Shown here in pieces: positions 34,514 to 41,959 of a stretch of DNA of 64,000 nucleotides. How positions within the stretch are numbered: position 1 is the first letter of the stretch; each line of letters opens with the position of its first letter. The notes under the pieces were generated by a model. That model did not search any database. It was not told the origin of the DNA and worked only from the letters and a program-made list of their open reading frames with translations. The position numbers and the translations under genes were made by a program. The stretch covers positions 62,001 through 126,000 of the forward strand of contig JACKJV010000006.1 in NCBI GenBank assembly GCA_020637775.1, read 5' to 3'. Source of the stretch: Brucellaceae bacterium. GTDB lineage: Bacteria; Pseudomonadota; Alphaproteobacteria; Rhizobiales; Rhizobiaceae.

Positions 34514-35902
34514 ATGGCCGCTTATGATTACGATCTCTTCGTCATCGGCGGGGGCTCTGGCGGGGTGCGCGCGGGGCGGCTGGCCGCCGGGCTCGGCAAG
34601 CGCGTGGCAATCGCCGAGGAGTACCGCTATGGCGGCACCTGCGTCATCCGCGGTTGCGTGCCGAAGAAGCTGTTCGTCTATGCCTCGCAGTTCACCGAAC
34701 ATTTCGAGGACGCGGCAGGCTTCGGCTGGAGCGTCGGCGAAAGCACATTCGACTGGGCGACGCTGATCGCCAACAAGGATCGTGAAATCGCCAGGCTGGA
34801 AGGGCTGTACCGCAAGGGTCTGGAGAATGCCGGCGCGGAGGTGCTGGACACGCGGGCGGAACTGGTGGACGCGCATACGGTGCGCCTTGTGGCCGGTGGC
34901 CGTACGGTGACGGCGGACCAGATCCTCATCGCGGTCGGCGGGCGGGCCAATCCGCACAATGCGCTGCCGGGCCATGAGTTGTGCATCACGTCCAACGAGG
35001 CTTTTCATCTGGAAACCCTGCCGAAGGCCATCGTGATCGAGGGCGGCGGCTACATCGCCGTCGAATTCGCCAACATCTTCCACGGGCTGGGCGTGGAGAC
35101 GACCCTGATCTATCGCGGCAAGGAAATCCTCGGCCGGTTCGACATGGACATGCGGCGCGGCCTGCATGAAGCCATGGAGGCCAAGGGCATCCGCATATTG
35201 TGCCATCGCGTCATCAAGCAGGTGGAACGGCGTGATGATGGCGGCCTGCGGGCGCATCTTTCCGAGGGAGAGGTGCTGGAGGCCGATCAGGTGATGCTGG
35301 CCATCGGCCGCCTGCCCAACACGGAAGGGCTGGGCCTTGACCGGGCCGGGGTGGCGACGGATCATCAGGGCGCCGTGATCGTCGACGATTACCAACGCAC
35401 CAATGTAGAGAACATCTGGGCGGTCGGCGATGTCACCAACAAGGTACAGTTGACGCCGGTGGCCATCCACGAAGCCATGTGTGTCGTCGAGACGGCATTC
35501 AAGGGCAATCCTGCCAGGCCGGACAGGGACACGATCGCCACGGCGGTGTTTTCCCAGCCGGAAATCGGAACCGTGGGCCTGTCGGAAGACGAGGCGATGC
35601 ATCGTTTCGAGGAATTGGAGGTCTACCGTGCTTCCTTCCATCCGATGCGGCACACGCTTTCCGGACGGCAGGAAAAGATGATCATGAAGATCGTTGTGGA
35701 TGCCGCGACACGCCGCGTCGTCGGGTGCCATGTTCTGGGTCCGGATGCCGGCGAACTGGCGCAGGTGCTGGGCATCGCGGTCAAGGCGGGGCTGACGAAG
35801 GACGATTTCGACCGGACGATGGCGCTGCATCCGTCTGCGGCGGAAGAACTGGTCACCATGTACACCCCGAGCTGGCGGGTGAAAGACGGCAAGCGTTTCT
35901 GA
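34514..35902 (+). CDS. gor: Glutathione-disulfide reductase
   Basis: A 462-residue flavoprotein disulfide reductase. FAD motif DLFVIGGGSGGVRAGRLAA, redox-active disulfide GGTCVIRGCVPKK (Cys43, Cys48), the NADPH domain VIEGGGYIAVEFANIF, GRLPNTEGLGLDRAGV, the second FAD motif WAVGDVTNKVQLTPVAI and the C-terminal catalytic MALHPSAAEE histidine are all present. It reduces GSSG with NADPH. The frame starts at 34409, but the start at 34514 follows the terminator and matches the family. It sits beside a GST-related set only distantly. Confidence 0.94.
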   Translation: MAAYDYDLFVIGGGSGGVRAGRLAAGLGKRVAIAEEYRYGGTCVIRGCVPKKLFVYASQFTEHFEDAAGFGWSVGESTFDWATLIANKDREIARLEGLYRKGLENAGAEVLDTRAELVDAHTVRLVAGGRTVTADQILIAVGGRANPHNALPGHELCITSNEAFHLETLPKAIVIEGGGYIAVEFANIFHGLGVETTLIYRGKEILGRFDMDMRRGLHEAMEAKGIRILCHRVIKQVERRDDGGLRAHLSEGEVLEADQVMLAIGRLPNTEGLGLDRAGVATDHQGAVIVDDYQRTNVENIWAVGDVTNKVQLTPVAIHEAMCVVETAFKGNPARPDRDTIATAVFSQPEIGTVGLSEDEAMHRFEELEVYRASFHPMRHTLSGRQEKMIMKIVVDAATRRVVGCHVLGPDAGELAQVLGIAVKAGLTKDDFDRTMALHPSAAEELVTMYTPSWRVKDGKRF

Positions 35903-35984
35903 GGGGGCGGGCCTGCATCAGCCGTTCGCCAATCGTGTTTTGTCTCCCGCTCCCCGTTGAACGGGGAGCAGGTTTTCGCCAGAC

Positions 35985-36449
35985 CTATTTCGTGCAGTAG
36001 CGGCGCGGTCCACCGCCATAGGGCTGATAGGTGCAATCCGAGGCACGGAAGCTGCGATAGGCCCGTGCGCATGCCCTGAAGTTGCAATAGGCCGGTGCGC
36101 GCCTGCGATATGCCCGGCGCGGCGGCGGCGGGGCCATCCAGACCGGCGGCGGCGGACGGCGCCAACGGCGCGGCGGCGGCCGTCTCTGCCAGCGGCGCGG
36201 CGGCCTTTGCCAGCGCCGGGACTGCTGCCTCTGCCAACGGCGCGGCGGTCTGCGGCGCTGCTGTGCAAGCTGAACGGCTTTTTCGGCCGTATTTCGTGAT
36301 GGGGCAATGTTGGTGTCTGCCGAGGCCGGAAGCGCTGCCGCCGCGGTTCCGCCTGGTGTTGCAGCTTGTGCCGGCGCAACGAGCAAGGCCGCGGCAGCCA
36401 AGGCCAGACCGGACAGGCCGGGAATGAGAAAGCGGGTCAGTTTTTTCAT
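35985..36449 (-). CDS. BA14K-like exported protein with Arg/Trp/Pro repeats
   Basis: A 154-residue protein with signal peptide MKKLTRFLIPGLSGLALAAAALLVAPAQA. The middle (about residues 65-118) is a low-complexity run of RRWQR and PPRRWQ-like units. The C-terminus CNFRACARAYRSFRASDCTYQPYGGGPRRYC matches the BA14K domain, first known as an immunoreactive Brucella protein, with paired cysteines. The ATG at 36449 has GGAGGAT in front. It is the first of two paralogues on this strand. Confidence 0.82.
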   Translation of the reverse strand: MKKLTRFLIPGLSGLALAAAALLVAPAQAATPGGTAAAALPASADTNIAPSRNTAEKAVQLAQQRRRPPRRWQRQQSRRWQRPPRRWQRRPPPRRWRRPPPPVWMAPPPPRRAYRRRAPAYCNFRACARAYRSFRASDCTYQPYGGGPRRYCTK

Positions 36450-36616
36450 GCCATCCTCCACATTTGCCATCTCCGATTGACTGCCCGATGCAGGTGGCCA
36501 ATCAGGGATAGACTAATATTAGTGAAGCTGCATGTAATTGATCGCTGTCAATGAACCGGTGAATGCAAACAAGGATTGCAGTCGCGGGTTGTTCCGTCGC
36601 TTTTTCAGCGCAGAAA

Positions 36617-36646
36617 GCCCCGCAGCCTTGTGCAAGGCTGCGGGGC
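36617..36646 (-). terminator. Strong stem-loop after the second BA14K-like gene
   Basis: A perfect 13-bp stem (36617-36629 with 36634-36646) and a GTGC tetraloop, just past the stop at 36661 on the minus strand, followed on that strand by a weak T-rich stretch (TTTCTGC). Probable intrinsic terminator separating the two paralogues. Confidence 0.7.
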
Positions 36647-36660
36647 AGGGATCTCAGCCC

Positions 36661-37083
36661 CTATTTGCGGCACAGCTTGCGCGGACCGTGAGAGGGTTGA
36701 AATGTGCAATCGGCGGCCCGGAAACTGCGATAGGCGCGCTTGCAGGCGCGAATGTTGCAGGCGGGCTTCACTTTCTTGCGCTTTGCTTGAAGCGGGGCCG
36801 CCTGGTTCTTGCGCAATTGCTTGTTCTTGCGGAGCAAGGCCGGCGGTTGTTGCGGTGCCGGCGCCAGCCAGGCAGGCGGTGGCGGCTGCATGCCCAAGGG
36901 AGGCGGCGGTATGTATTGCGCCATGTGAACGGGGCCGCTTCGGGCATCGTGCGGCATGGCGGCGTGAACGTTTGCGGCCAGGCCGCCGGACAGACCCGCC
37001 GCAGCGGCCGGGGCAGCGCTGATCGCCGCCATGTACGTCAAGCCGGCGAGTGCCGGCAAGATCGAGCGGAGCAGGGTTTTCAT
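36661..37083 (-). CDS. BA14K-like exported protein, paralogue
   Basis: A 140-residue protein with signal peptide ending SAAPAAAAG. It shares the C-terminal pattern CNIRACKRAYRSFRAADCTFQP-PRKLCRK with the neighbouring gene. The middle is proline-rich and then lysine-rich instead of RRWQ repeats. SD GGAGGAT precedes the ATG. The two genes are probably a duplication with divergent linkers. It borders the AT-rich island. Confidence 0.82.
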   Translation of the reverse strand: MKTLLRSILPALAGLTYMAAISAAPAAAAGLSGGLAANVHAAMPHDARSGPVHMAQYIPPPPLGMQPPPPAWLAPAPQQPPALLRKNKQLRKNQAAPLQAKRKKVKPACNIRACKRAYRSFRAADCTFQPSHGPRKLCRK

Positions 37084-37528
37084 GTTTATCCTCCACTGTT
37101 CCTTCGCTCGGTTGAAGCATGTTTCATGGCTTCAACCGAAAGGACCCTAAGTCAAGTAAAGCCCCTGCTCCTTGATCGTCATCAATTATATAAATATAAT
37201 ATATAAAATAAATAAGTAAGAAATAAATAAAGATCCTGACTTAGAAGTGTTGTTTATTTTACATATTGAATTATCCATGTCGCGGCTGCAGGCGATCTGT
37301 CGTTCTGCTGCAATCAGGCTTGCGGCACGTGCCGCGGCATCGCGATGACGCCGGATTTGCGCTGCATTTCTGATTGTACCGGTTCACTGTGCGGCTGGGC
37401 TGGCCCTTTTCAGGCGGGTCGGGCAGGACATATCCTGGTTTGGTGGGGCAGGTGCCGGTGCCGGCGCGCCCGTTCCGCTTCCTCGATCCGTTTGGCGGAG
37501 TTGGGCGTCTTGAAAAGGGGTAAGTGGA
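37084..37528. other. 445-base intergenic stretch with AT-rich island
   Basis: No gene is supported here. At 37181-37234 only 4 of 54 bases are G or C, and the stretch to about 37275 remains AT-rich with repeated ATAAATA/AATAAATAA tracts. The remainder (37280-37528) is GC-rich with no coding support. It could contain promoters for the divergent BA14K-like and gamma-glutamylcyclotransferase genes, or bind an AT-rich-DNA silencer such as MucR/Ros. Confidence 0.7.
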
Positions 37529-38110
37529 ATGGGAGAGGGGCTCGTCGCCTGGTTCGGCTATGGATCGCTGGTCAACCGGGCCACCATCGGCTGGTCCTAT
37601 CTGGAAGCGCATCCCGCGCGGCTGACGGGCTGGCGGCGACACTGGCGGCCGCGCCCGGACATGCCGGGCTTTCCGGCTGCGCTTCTGAGTGTGGCGAGGG
37701 ACGACAAAGCCGGCTGCGATGGCTTGCTTGTCATCGACAGTGCCAAGAACTTGCCGGCGCTGGACAGGCGGGAAGGGCGCTATCACCGGCGACGGATAGA
37801 CAGCAGCTCGATCACCTGCGCCCATGCGCTGCCCTCCGGTTGCCCGGTCTATGTCTATGAGGCGATGAGCGACCTTCCCGTCCATCGCGATCCGCCGCGC
37901 ATCCTGCGCTCCTATCTCGACGTGGTCATGCAAGGCTTTCTGCACATGCATGGCCGTGCCGGGCTGGAGCGTTTCATGGCGGAGACCTCCGACTTTCACC
38001 TGCCGATCCATGAAGACAGGCATGCGCCGGTCTATCCGCGCCATGTTCCGGCCGACGGGAAGGAACATGCGCTGTTCGATGCGCTGACGGCTGCAATTCA
38101 GCGAGAATGA
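37529..38110 (+). CDS. Gamma-glutamylcyclotransferase family protein
   Basis: A 193-residue protein of the GGCT/ChaC-like fold. FGYGSLVN provides the substrate-binding loop, and [11 protein letters not shown] carries the conserved glutamate that acts as general acid/base in the family. It would convert gamma-glutamyl peptides to 5-oxoproline, consistent with glutathione turnover. AAGGGG precedes the ATG. Its stop codon forms the first bases of the operator of the downstream DAHP synthase gene. Confidence 0.85.
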   Translation: MGEGLVAWFGYGSLVNRATIGWSYLEAHPARLTGWRRHWRPRPDMPGFPAALLSVARDDKAGCDGLLVIDSAKNLPALDRREGRYHRRRIDSSSITCAHALPSGCPVYVYEAMSDLPVHRDPPRILRSYLDVVMQGFLHMHGRAGLERFMAETSDFHLPIHEDRHAPVYPRHVPADGKEHALFDALTAAIQRE

Positions 38111-38122
38111 ATTTTCTATTCA
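38108..38122. promoter_or_regulatory. Operator O1 of the XRE-DAHP synthase gene
   Basis: TGAATTTTCTATTCA: TGAAT and ATTCA are perfect inverted halves with a 5-base centre. It is 30 bp centre-to-centre from O2 and includes the stop codon of the upstream gene. Likely binding site for the XRE domain encoded just downstream; inferred. Confidence 0.55.
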
Positions 38123-38136
38123 TATCAAATTACAGC

Positions 38137-38165
38137 TTGAATTTTTAATTCACGAATGCTTTAAC
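38137..38165 (+). promoter_or_regulatory. Predicted promoter of the XRE-DAHP synthase gene
   Basis: TTGAAT at 38137-38142 and TTTAAC at 38160-38165 are separated by exactly 17 bases, close to the sigma70 type -35/-10 arrangement. O2 overlaps the -35 box and spacer. Confidence 0.4.
38138..38152. promoter_or_regulatory. Operator O2 of the XRE-DAHP synthase gene
   Basis: TGAATTTTTAATTCA: the same TGAAT-N5-ATTCA palindrome as O1, differing only in the centre. It lies on the same face of the helix as O1 (30 bp) and covers the predicted -35 box, so occupancy would block transcription. Confidence 0.55.
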
Positions 38166-38198
38166 CCCGTCAACAGAACGGAAAGAGGCATCAATCCC

Positions 38199-39863
38199 GT
38201 GGATATCCCGACCCTTACCGGACGACAGATCAAGTTCATCCGCTCCATGCTTGATCTGTCTCAGGCCGAACTGGCGGCGAAAGCCGGCGTTTCACAGCCG
38301 ACGATCTATCGCATGGAGATGGATCCAAACCGGGTGCATGAATCCATCGCAGTCATGAAGATCAAGGCGCTGGCGGACGAAAACCTGCTGATGGTGCCCG
38401 ATCACGCCGCCTTTACCGGACAACCCATTTTCACCAGCCCGTCCGCGACGGGCGCCGGCCAGCCAAACCCGACCAAGACAGGTGCGACCATGAGCCAGAA
38501 CTGGACCCCGGATTCCTGGAGAACGAAGCCGATCGTGCAGGTGCCGGACTATCCGGACCCGGCTGCGCTCGATGACGTTGAGGGACGGCTGCGCACCTAC
38601 CCGCCGCTGGTTTTCGCAGGCGAGGCGCGTGCGCTGAAGAAGCGGCTGGCTGAAGTGGCGGAAGGGCGTGCCTTCCTGCTTCAGGGTGGCGATTGCGCCG
38701 AAAGTTTCGCCGAGCACGGCGCCGACAACATCCGCGATTTCTTCCGCGCCTTCCTGCAGATGGCTGTCGTGCTCACCTTTGCCGGCTCCAAGCCGGTGGT
38801 GAAGGTCGGCCGCATCGCCGGCCAGTTCGCCAAGCCGCGCTCCTCGGACAACGAAACCAAGGACGGCAAGACGCTTCCGTCCTACCGTGGCGACATCATC
38901 AACGGCATCGATTTCGACGAGGCCTCGCGCATTCCCGATCCGCAGCGCCAGGCGATGGCCTATCGCCAGTCGGCGGCGACGCTGAACCTGCTGCGCGCCT
39001 TTGCCCAGGGCGGGTTCGCCAGTCTCGACAACGTGCATCGCTGGATGCTGGGCTTCGTTTCCGACAGCCCGCAGCGCAACCGCTACGAGGCGCTGTCGGC
39101 GCGCATTACCGAGACGATCGACTTCATGCGCGCCATCGGCATCACGGCCGACAATCATCGCAGCCTGTCGGAAACCGAGTTCTACACCAGCCATGAAGCG
39201 CTGCTGCTCGGCTACGAGGAAGCGTTGACCCGCGTCGATTCGACCTCCGGCAACTGGTATGCCACGTCCGGCCACATGTTGTGGATCGGCGACCGGACCC
39301 GCCAGCCGGATCATGCCCATGTGGAATATTGCCGTGGCGTGGAAAACCCGATCGGCCTGAAATGCGGCCCGTCCATGGATGCCGACGGCCTTCTCAACCT
39401 GATCGACATTCTCAACCCGAACAACGAGGCCGGCCGGTTGACGCTGATCGCGCGCTTCGGTTCCGACAAGGTTGGCGATCATCTGCCGCGGCTCGTTCGT
39501 GCCGTCGAAAAGGAAGGGCGCAAGGTCGTCTGGTCCTGCGATCCGATGCATGGCAACACCGTGTCTGCCGGTGGCTACAAGACGCGTCCCTTCGAACGCG
39601 TGCTCAAGGAAGTCGAGACATTCTTCGATGTGCATCAGGCCGAGGGCAGCCATGCCGGCGGCGTCCACATCGAGATGACGGGCAAGAACGTGACCGAATG
39701 CACGGGTGGAGCCCGCGCGATCTCGGCCGACGACCTGTCCGACCGCTACCACACCCATTGCGATCCGCGGCTCAATGCCGAGCAGTCGCTTGAACTGGCC
39801 TTCCTGATCGCCGAGCGGCTGAAGCGCGACCGCTCGCCGGCGGAGGCCGTGGCCGCCGAATAA
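38199..39863 (+). CDS. aroG: Class II DAHP synthase with in-frame N-terminal XRE-type helix-turn-helix
   Basis: The frame is continuous from a GTG at 38199 and encodes 554 residues. Residues about 6-66 form an HTH_3/XRE domain ([20 protein letters not shown], then [13 protein letters not shown]). A roughly 30-residue linker follows, then the class II DAHP synthase from [17 protein letters not shown] at residue 98, with [31 protein letters not shown] and [12 protein letters not shown]. It condenses PEP and erythrose 4-phosphate, the first shikimate-pathway step. The family is normally about 455 residues and begins at the ATG equivalent to 38490, which has AGG seven bases upstream, so a shorter product may also be made. 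Two matching operators lie upstream. A terminator follows. Confidence 0.85.
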   Translation: MDIPTLTGRQIKFIRSMLDLSQAELAAKAGVSQPTIYRMEMDPNRVHESIAVMKIKALADENLLMVPDHAAFTGQPIFTSPSATGAGQPNPTKTGATMSQNWTPDSWRTKPIVQVPDYPDPAALDDVEGRLRTYPPLVFAGEARALKKRLAEVAEGRAFLLQGGDCAESFAEHGADNIRDFFRAFLQMAVVLTFAGSKPVVKVGRIAGQFAKPRSSDNETKDGKTLPSYRGDIINGIDFDEASRIPDPQRQAMAYRQSAATLNLLRAFAQGGFASLDNVHRWMLGFVSDSPQRNRYEALSARITETIDFMRAIGITADNHRSLSETEFYTSHEALLLGYEEALTRVDSTSGNWYATSGHMLWIGDRTRQPDHAHVEYCRGVENPIGLKCGPSMDADGLLNLIDILNPNNEAGRLTLIARFGSDKVGDHLPRLVRAVEKEGRKVVWSCDPMHGNTVSAGGYKTRPFERVLKEVETFFDVHQAEGSHAGGVHIEMTGKNVTECTGGARAISADDLSDRYHTHCDPRLNAEQSLELAFLIAERLKRDRSPAEAVAAE

Positions 39864-39891
39864 GCCTGTTGTCGCTGTTTTCCTCCCGTCA

Positions 39892-39926
39892 ACCGTCCAG
39901 CGCATCCCTGGCGCCGGGCGGTTTTT
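39892..39926 (+). terminator. Terminator after the DAHP synthase gene
   Basis: An imperfect inverted repeat, ACCGTCCAGCGC against GCGCCGGGCGGT, followed by TTTTTCGTTT. Good intrinsic terminator. Confidence 0.75.
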
Positions 39927-39953
39927 CGTTTGTGCGAGGAGGCGCTGCTGTTT

Positions 39954-39970
39954 TGATTGTTCAATAATCA
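39954..39970. promoter_or_regulatory. Inverted repeat upstream of the DODA-type dioxygenase
   Basis: TGATT (39954-39958) and AATCA (39966-39970) flank GTTCAAT in an AT-rich stretch 76 bases before the dioxygenase start. It resembles a regulator site, but no regulator is adjacent and the match is short. Confidence 0.3.
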
Positions 39971-40045
39971 GAAACAAAAAGTCTTTTATTGTCTTCTCGC
40001 GCTTGCCGGCAACCCGTATTATCTGACGGGCAAAGGAGAACGGCC

Positions 40046-40843
40046 ATGACACCCATGCCAAGCATTTTCGTTTCCCACGGCGGCCCGAATGTCGTGATCG
40101 AGGACACGCCGGCGCGCGACTACCTGAAAAGCCTGCACACGCGCTTTCCGGATACGAAGGCCATTGTCATCGTGTCGGCGCATTTCGAAACCGAGGGTCC
40201 TGTCGTCGTCACTGACCCGGCACCGGAAATGATTTATGATTTCGGCGGTTTCCCGCAGGAACTCTACGAGATGGTCTACCCGGCGCCAGGCGAACCGGAA
40301 TTGGCGATGCGGGTGGCCCACATGCTCAATGACAGCGGTCTTGAACCGCGCATCGCGCCGAAGCGCGGCTTCGACCACGGCGTCTGGAACACGCTGATCC
40401 TGGGTTTTCCCGAGGCCGACATTCCCGTGGTCATGGTGTCCATCGATCCCAACCGCGATGCCGCCTATCACTTTCGGCTCGGACAGGCGCTTGCGTCGCT
40501 GCGCGAGGAGGGTGTGCTGCTGATCGGTTCGGGTCACATGACGCATAACCTGCGCGTCGTCATGGGGGCGATGCGCCACGGCCGGTCCGTCGACCCGGAT
40601 TTTCCGGGAAAGGTGAAGGCCTTCACGGACTGGTTCGCGGACCGTTTCGCCGAAGGCGATCGCGAGGCCATCCTGAACTGGACCAGCGAAGCGCCTTTCG
40701 TTGCCGAGAACCATCCCACCGACGAGCACCTCATGCCGCTTTTCTTTGCCTATGGCGCGGGCGGCGAGCATGCCAAGGCCGAGCGGGCCTGCGATTACAT
40801 GCAATACGGCATGTTTGCCTGGGACAGCTGGATTTTCCGCTGA
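40046..40843 (+). CDS. DODA-type extradiol aromatic-ring-opening dioxygenase family protein
   Basis: A 265-residue class III extradiol dioxygenase (LigB superfamily, 4,5-DOPA dioxygenase type). Metal-binding and active-site histidines appear in FVSHGGPN, VSAHFETEG, FDHGVWNTL and SGHMTHNLR, in the family order. These enzymes use non-haem Fe(II) (or Zn in some) to open catechol-type rings. The physiological substrate is unknown. SD AAAGGAGA precedes the ATG at 40046; an upstream frame from 39989 is less likely. Confidence 0.88.
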   Translation: MTPMPSIFVSHGGPNVVIEDTPARDYLKSLHTRFPDTKAIVIVSAHFETEGPVVVTDPAPEMIYDFGGFPQELYEMVYPAPGEPELAMRVAHMLNDSGLEPRIAPKRGFDHGVWNTLILGFPEADIPVVMVSIDPNRDAAYHFRLGQALASLREEGVLLIGSGHMTHNLRVVMGAMRHGRSVDPDFPGKVKAFTDWFADRFAEGDREAILNWTSEAPFVAENHPTDEHLMPLFFAYGAGGEHAKAERACDYMQYGMFAWDSWIFR

Positions 40844-40900
40844 CATCGGCGCTCGCGGAAGCCATGATCCGTGCGTCGAATCACAGGCGGGCAGGGTGTC

Positions 40901-41251
40901 ATGGAAAGGCTTTGGAAAGCGCTGTTGAATTCCTTTCGGGCGTTCCGGCGCTTGACGGCAACGGAAAAGGCGGTGCAGCAGGAGATGATGCTGCTGATCG
41001 TGGCGATCCCGGTTGCCTGGCTGATCGCCGATACGTGGGACAGCTATTTCCTGCTCGTTCTTTCCGTTGTCTTCCTGATCGTGGTCGAGGTGCTCAATAC
41101 CGCCATCGAGGCGACCTGCAACGCGATCACGCGGGAGTTCGATAAGGACATCCAGCTTGCCAAGGATTCCGGCTCGCTCGCCGTCCTGCTGACAATCATC
41201 ATCGTCACAAGCATCTGGGTGGTGACCATCTATGACCTTGTCACAGGGTAA
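40901..41251 (+). CDS. dgkA: Diacylglycerol kinase (DgkA)
   Basis: A 116-residue trimeric-type integral membrane kinase with three hydrophobic segments (about residues 33-48, 50-66 and 96-114). The conserved active-site stretch VEVLNTAIEATCNAI-REFDKDIQLAKDSGSLAVLL contains the Glu, Asn and AKD-SGS elements. It phosphorylates diacylglycerol to phosphatidic acid, recycling lipid. The ATG at 40901 has GGGCAGGG in front; the frame opens ten codons earlier. It follows the dioxygenase gene after a short gap. Confidence 0.92.
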   Translation: MERLWKALLNSFRAFRRLTATEKAVQQEMMLLIVAIPVAWLIADTWDSYFLLVLSVVFLIVVEVLNTAIEATCNAITREFDKDIQLAKDSGSLAVLLTIIIVTSIWVVTIYDLVTG

Positions 41252-41314
41252 GGTTCTTGAAAGGCGGGATGCACGCACCATGTTGCGCGACCGGAGACCT
41301 TGCGGAAATCAGGC

Positions 41315-41893
41315 ATGAACGACACGGCACTTGAAACGCGCGGCGGACTGCCCGCCGACCTGACCGAACTCTTGCGGCTTTATCCGCGCGAGGCGTGGCA
41401 GGGGCATGAAAACCTGGGCGGAATGGCGCAATTCTGGCTCCAGCGCCATGGCATGTTCCGCGATCTGGGAGCCGCGCTGAACGAGGCTGTCGCCGGCTGG
41501 CGCGATGAGCGAATCGAAACAGGGGCTTTCGTCCAGTTCTTCGTGCCGCGCCTGAACTTCTTTCTCGGCCAGCTCGAAGGCCATCACCAGATCGAGGATC
41601 ATCACTATTTCCCCGTTTTCAGGCGCGCCGAACCGCGCCTCGACCGGGGCTTCGACATTCTCGACAGCGATCACCATGTGATTCATGCAGCGCTGCAATC
41701 CAATGCCGATGCAGCGAACGCCCTCCTGCAAGCGATGCAGGCGGGTGGCGACCAGTTGAAACGGGCCGGCGAGGCCTATGCCGGCGAAAGCGGACAGCTT
41801 GTCGCCATGCTGATGCGGCATCTGGACGATGAGGAAGACCTGATCATCCCGGTCATCCTGGATCAGGGCGAGCGAGCCATCGGCATCGACTGA
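41315..41893 (+). CDS. Hemerythrin/HHE-domain protein
   Basis: A 192-residue helical protein with the HHE metal-binding pattern: QGHENLGGMAQF, LEGHHQIEDHHYFPVF, DSDHHVIHAAL and MRHLDDEEDLIIPVI supply the His/Glu ligands of a di-iron site in the order expected for hemerythrin-like domains. Such proteins bind oxygen or protect from nitric oxide and peroxide. The ATG at 41315 is chosen over the TTG at 41300. It sits between dgkA and nadE and may be co-transcribed with them. Confidence 0.87.
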   Translation: MNDTALETRGGLPADLTELLRLYPREAWQGHENLGGMAQFWLQRHGMFRDLGAALNEAVAGWRDERIETGAFVQFFVPRLNFFLGQLEGHHQIEDHHYFPVFRRAEPRLDRGFDILDSDHHVIHAALQSNADAANALLQAMQAGGDQLKRAGEAYAGESGQLVAMLMRHLDDEEDLIIPVILDQGERAIGID

Positions 41894-41959
41894 GGCCAGG
41901 GTGCCGCATTGCAACCGGACGGATTGCCTATCCGGGAAACGCGGGCTAAGCCTTTCGCC

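Noticed and set aside
38199..38489. The XRE segment as a separate upstream gene ending before DAHP synthase
   Set aside because: There is no stop codon between the HTH part and the enzyme, so a separate gene is not supported; an internal start at 38490 remains possible and is noted.
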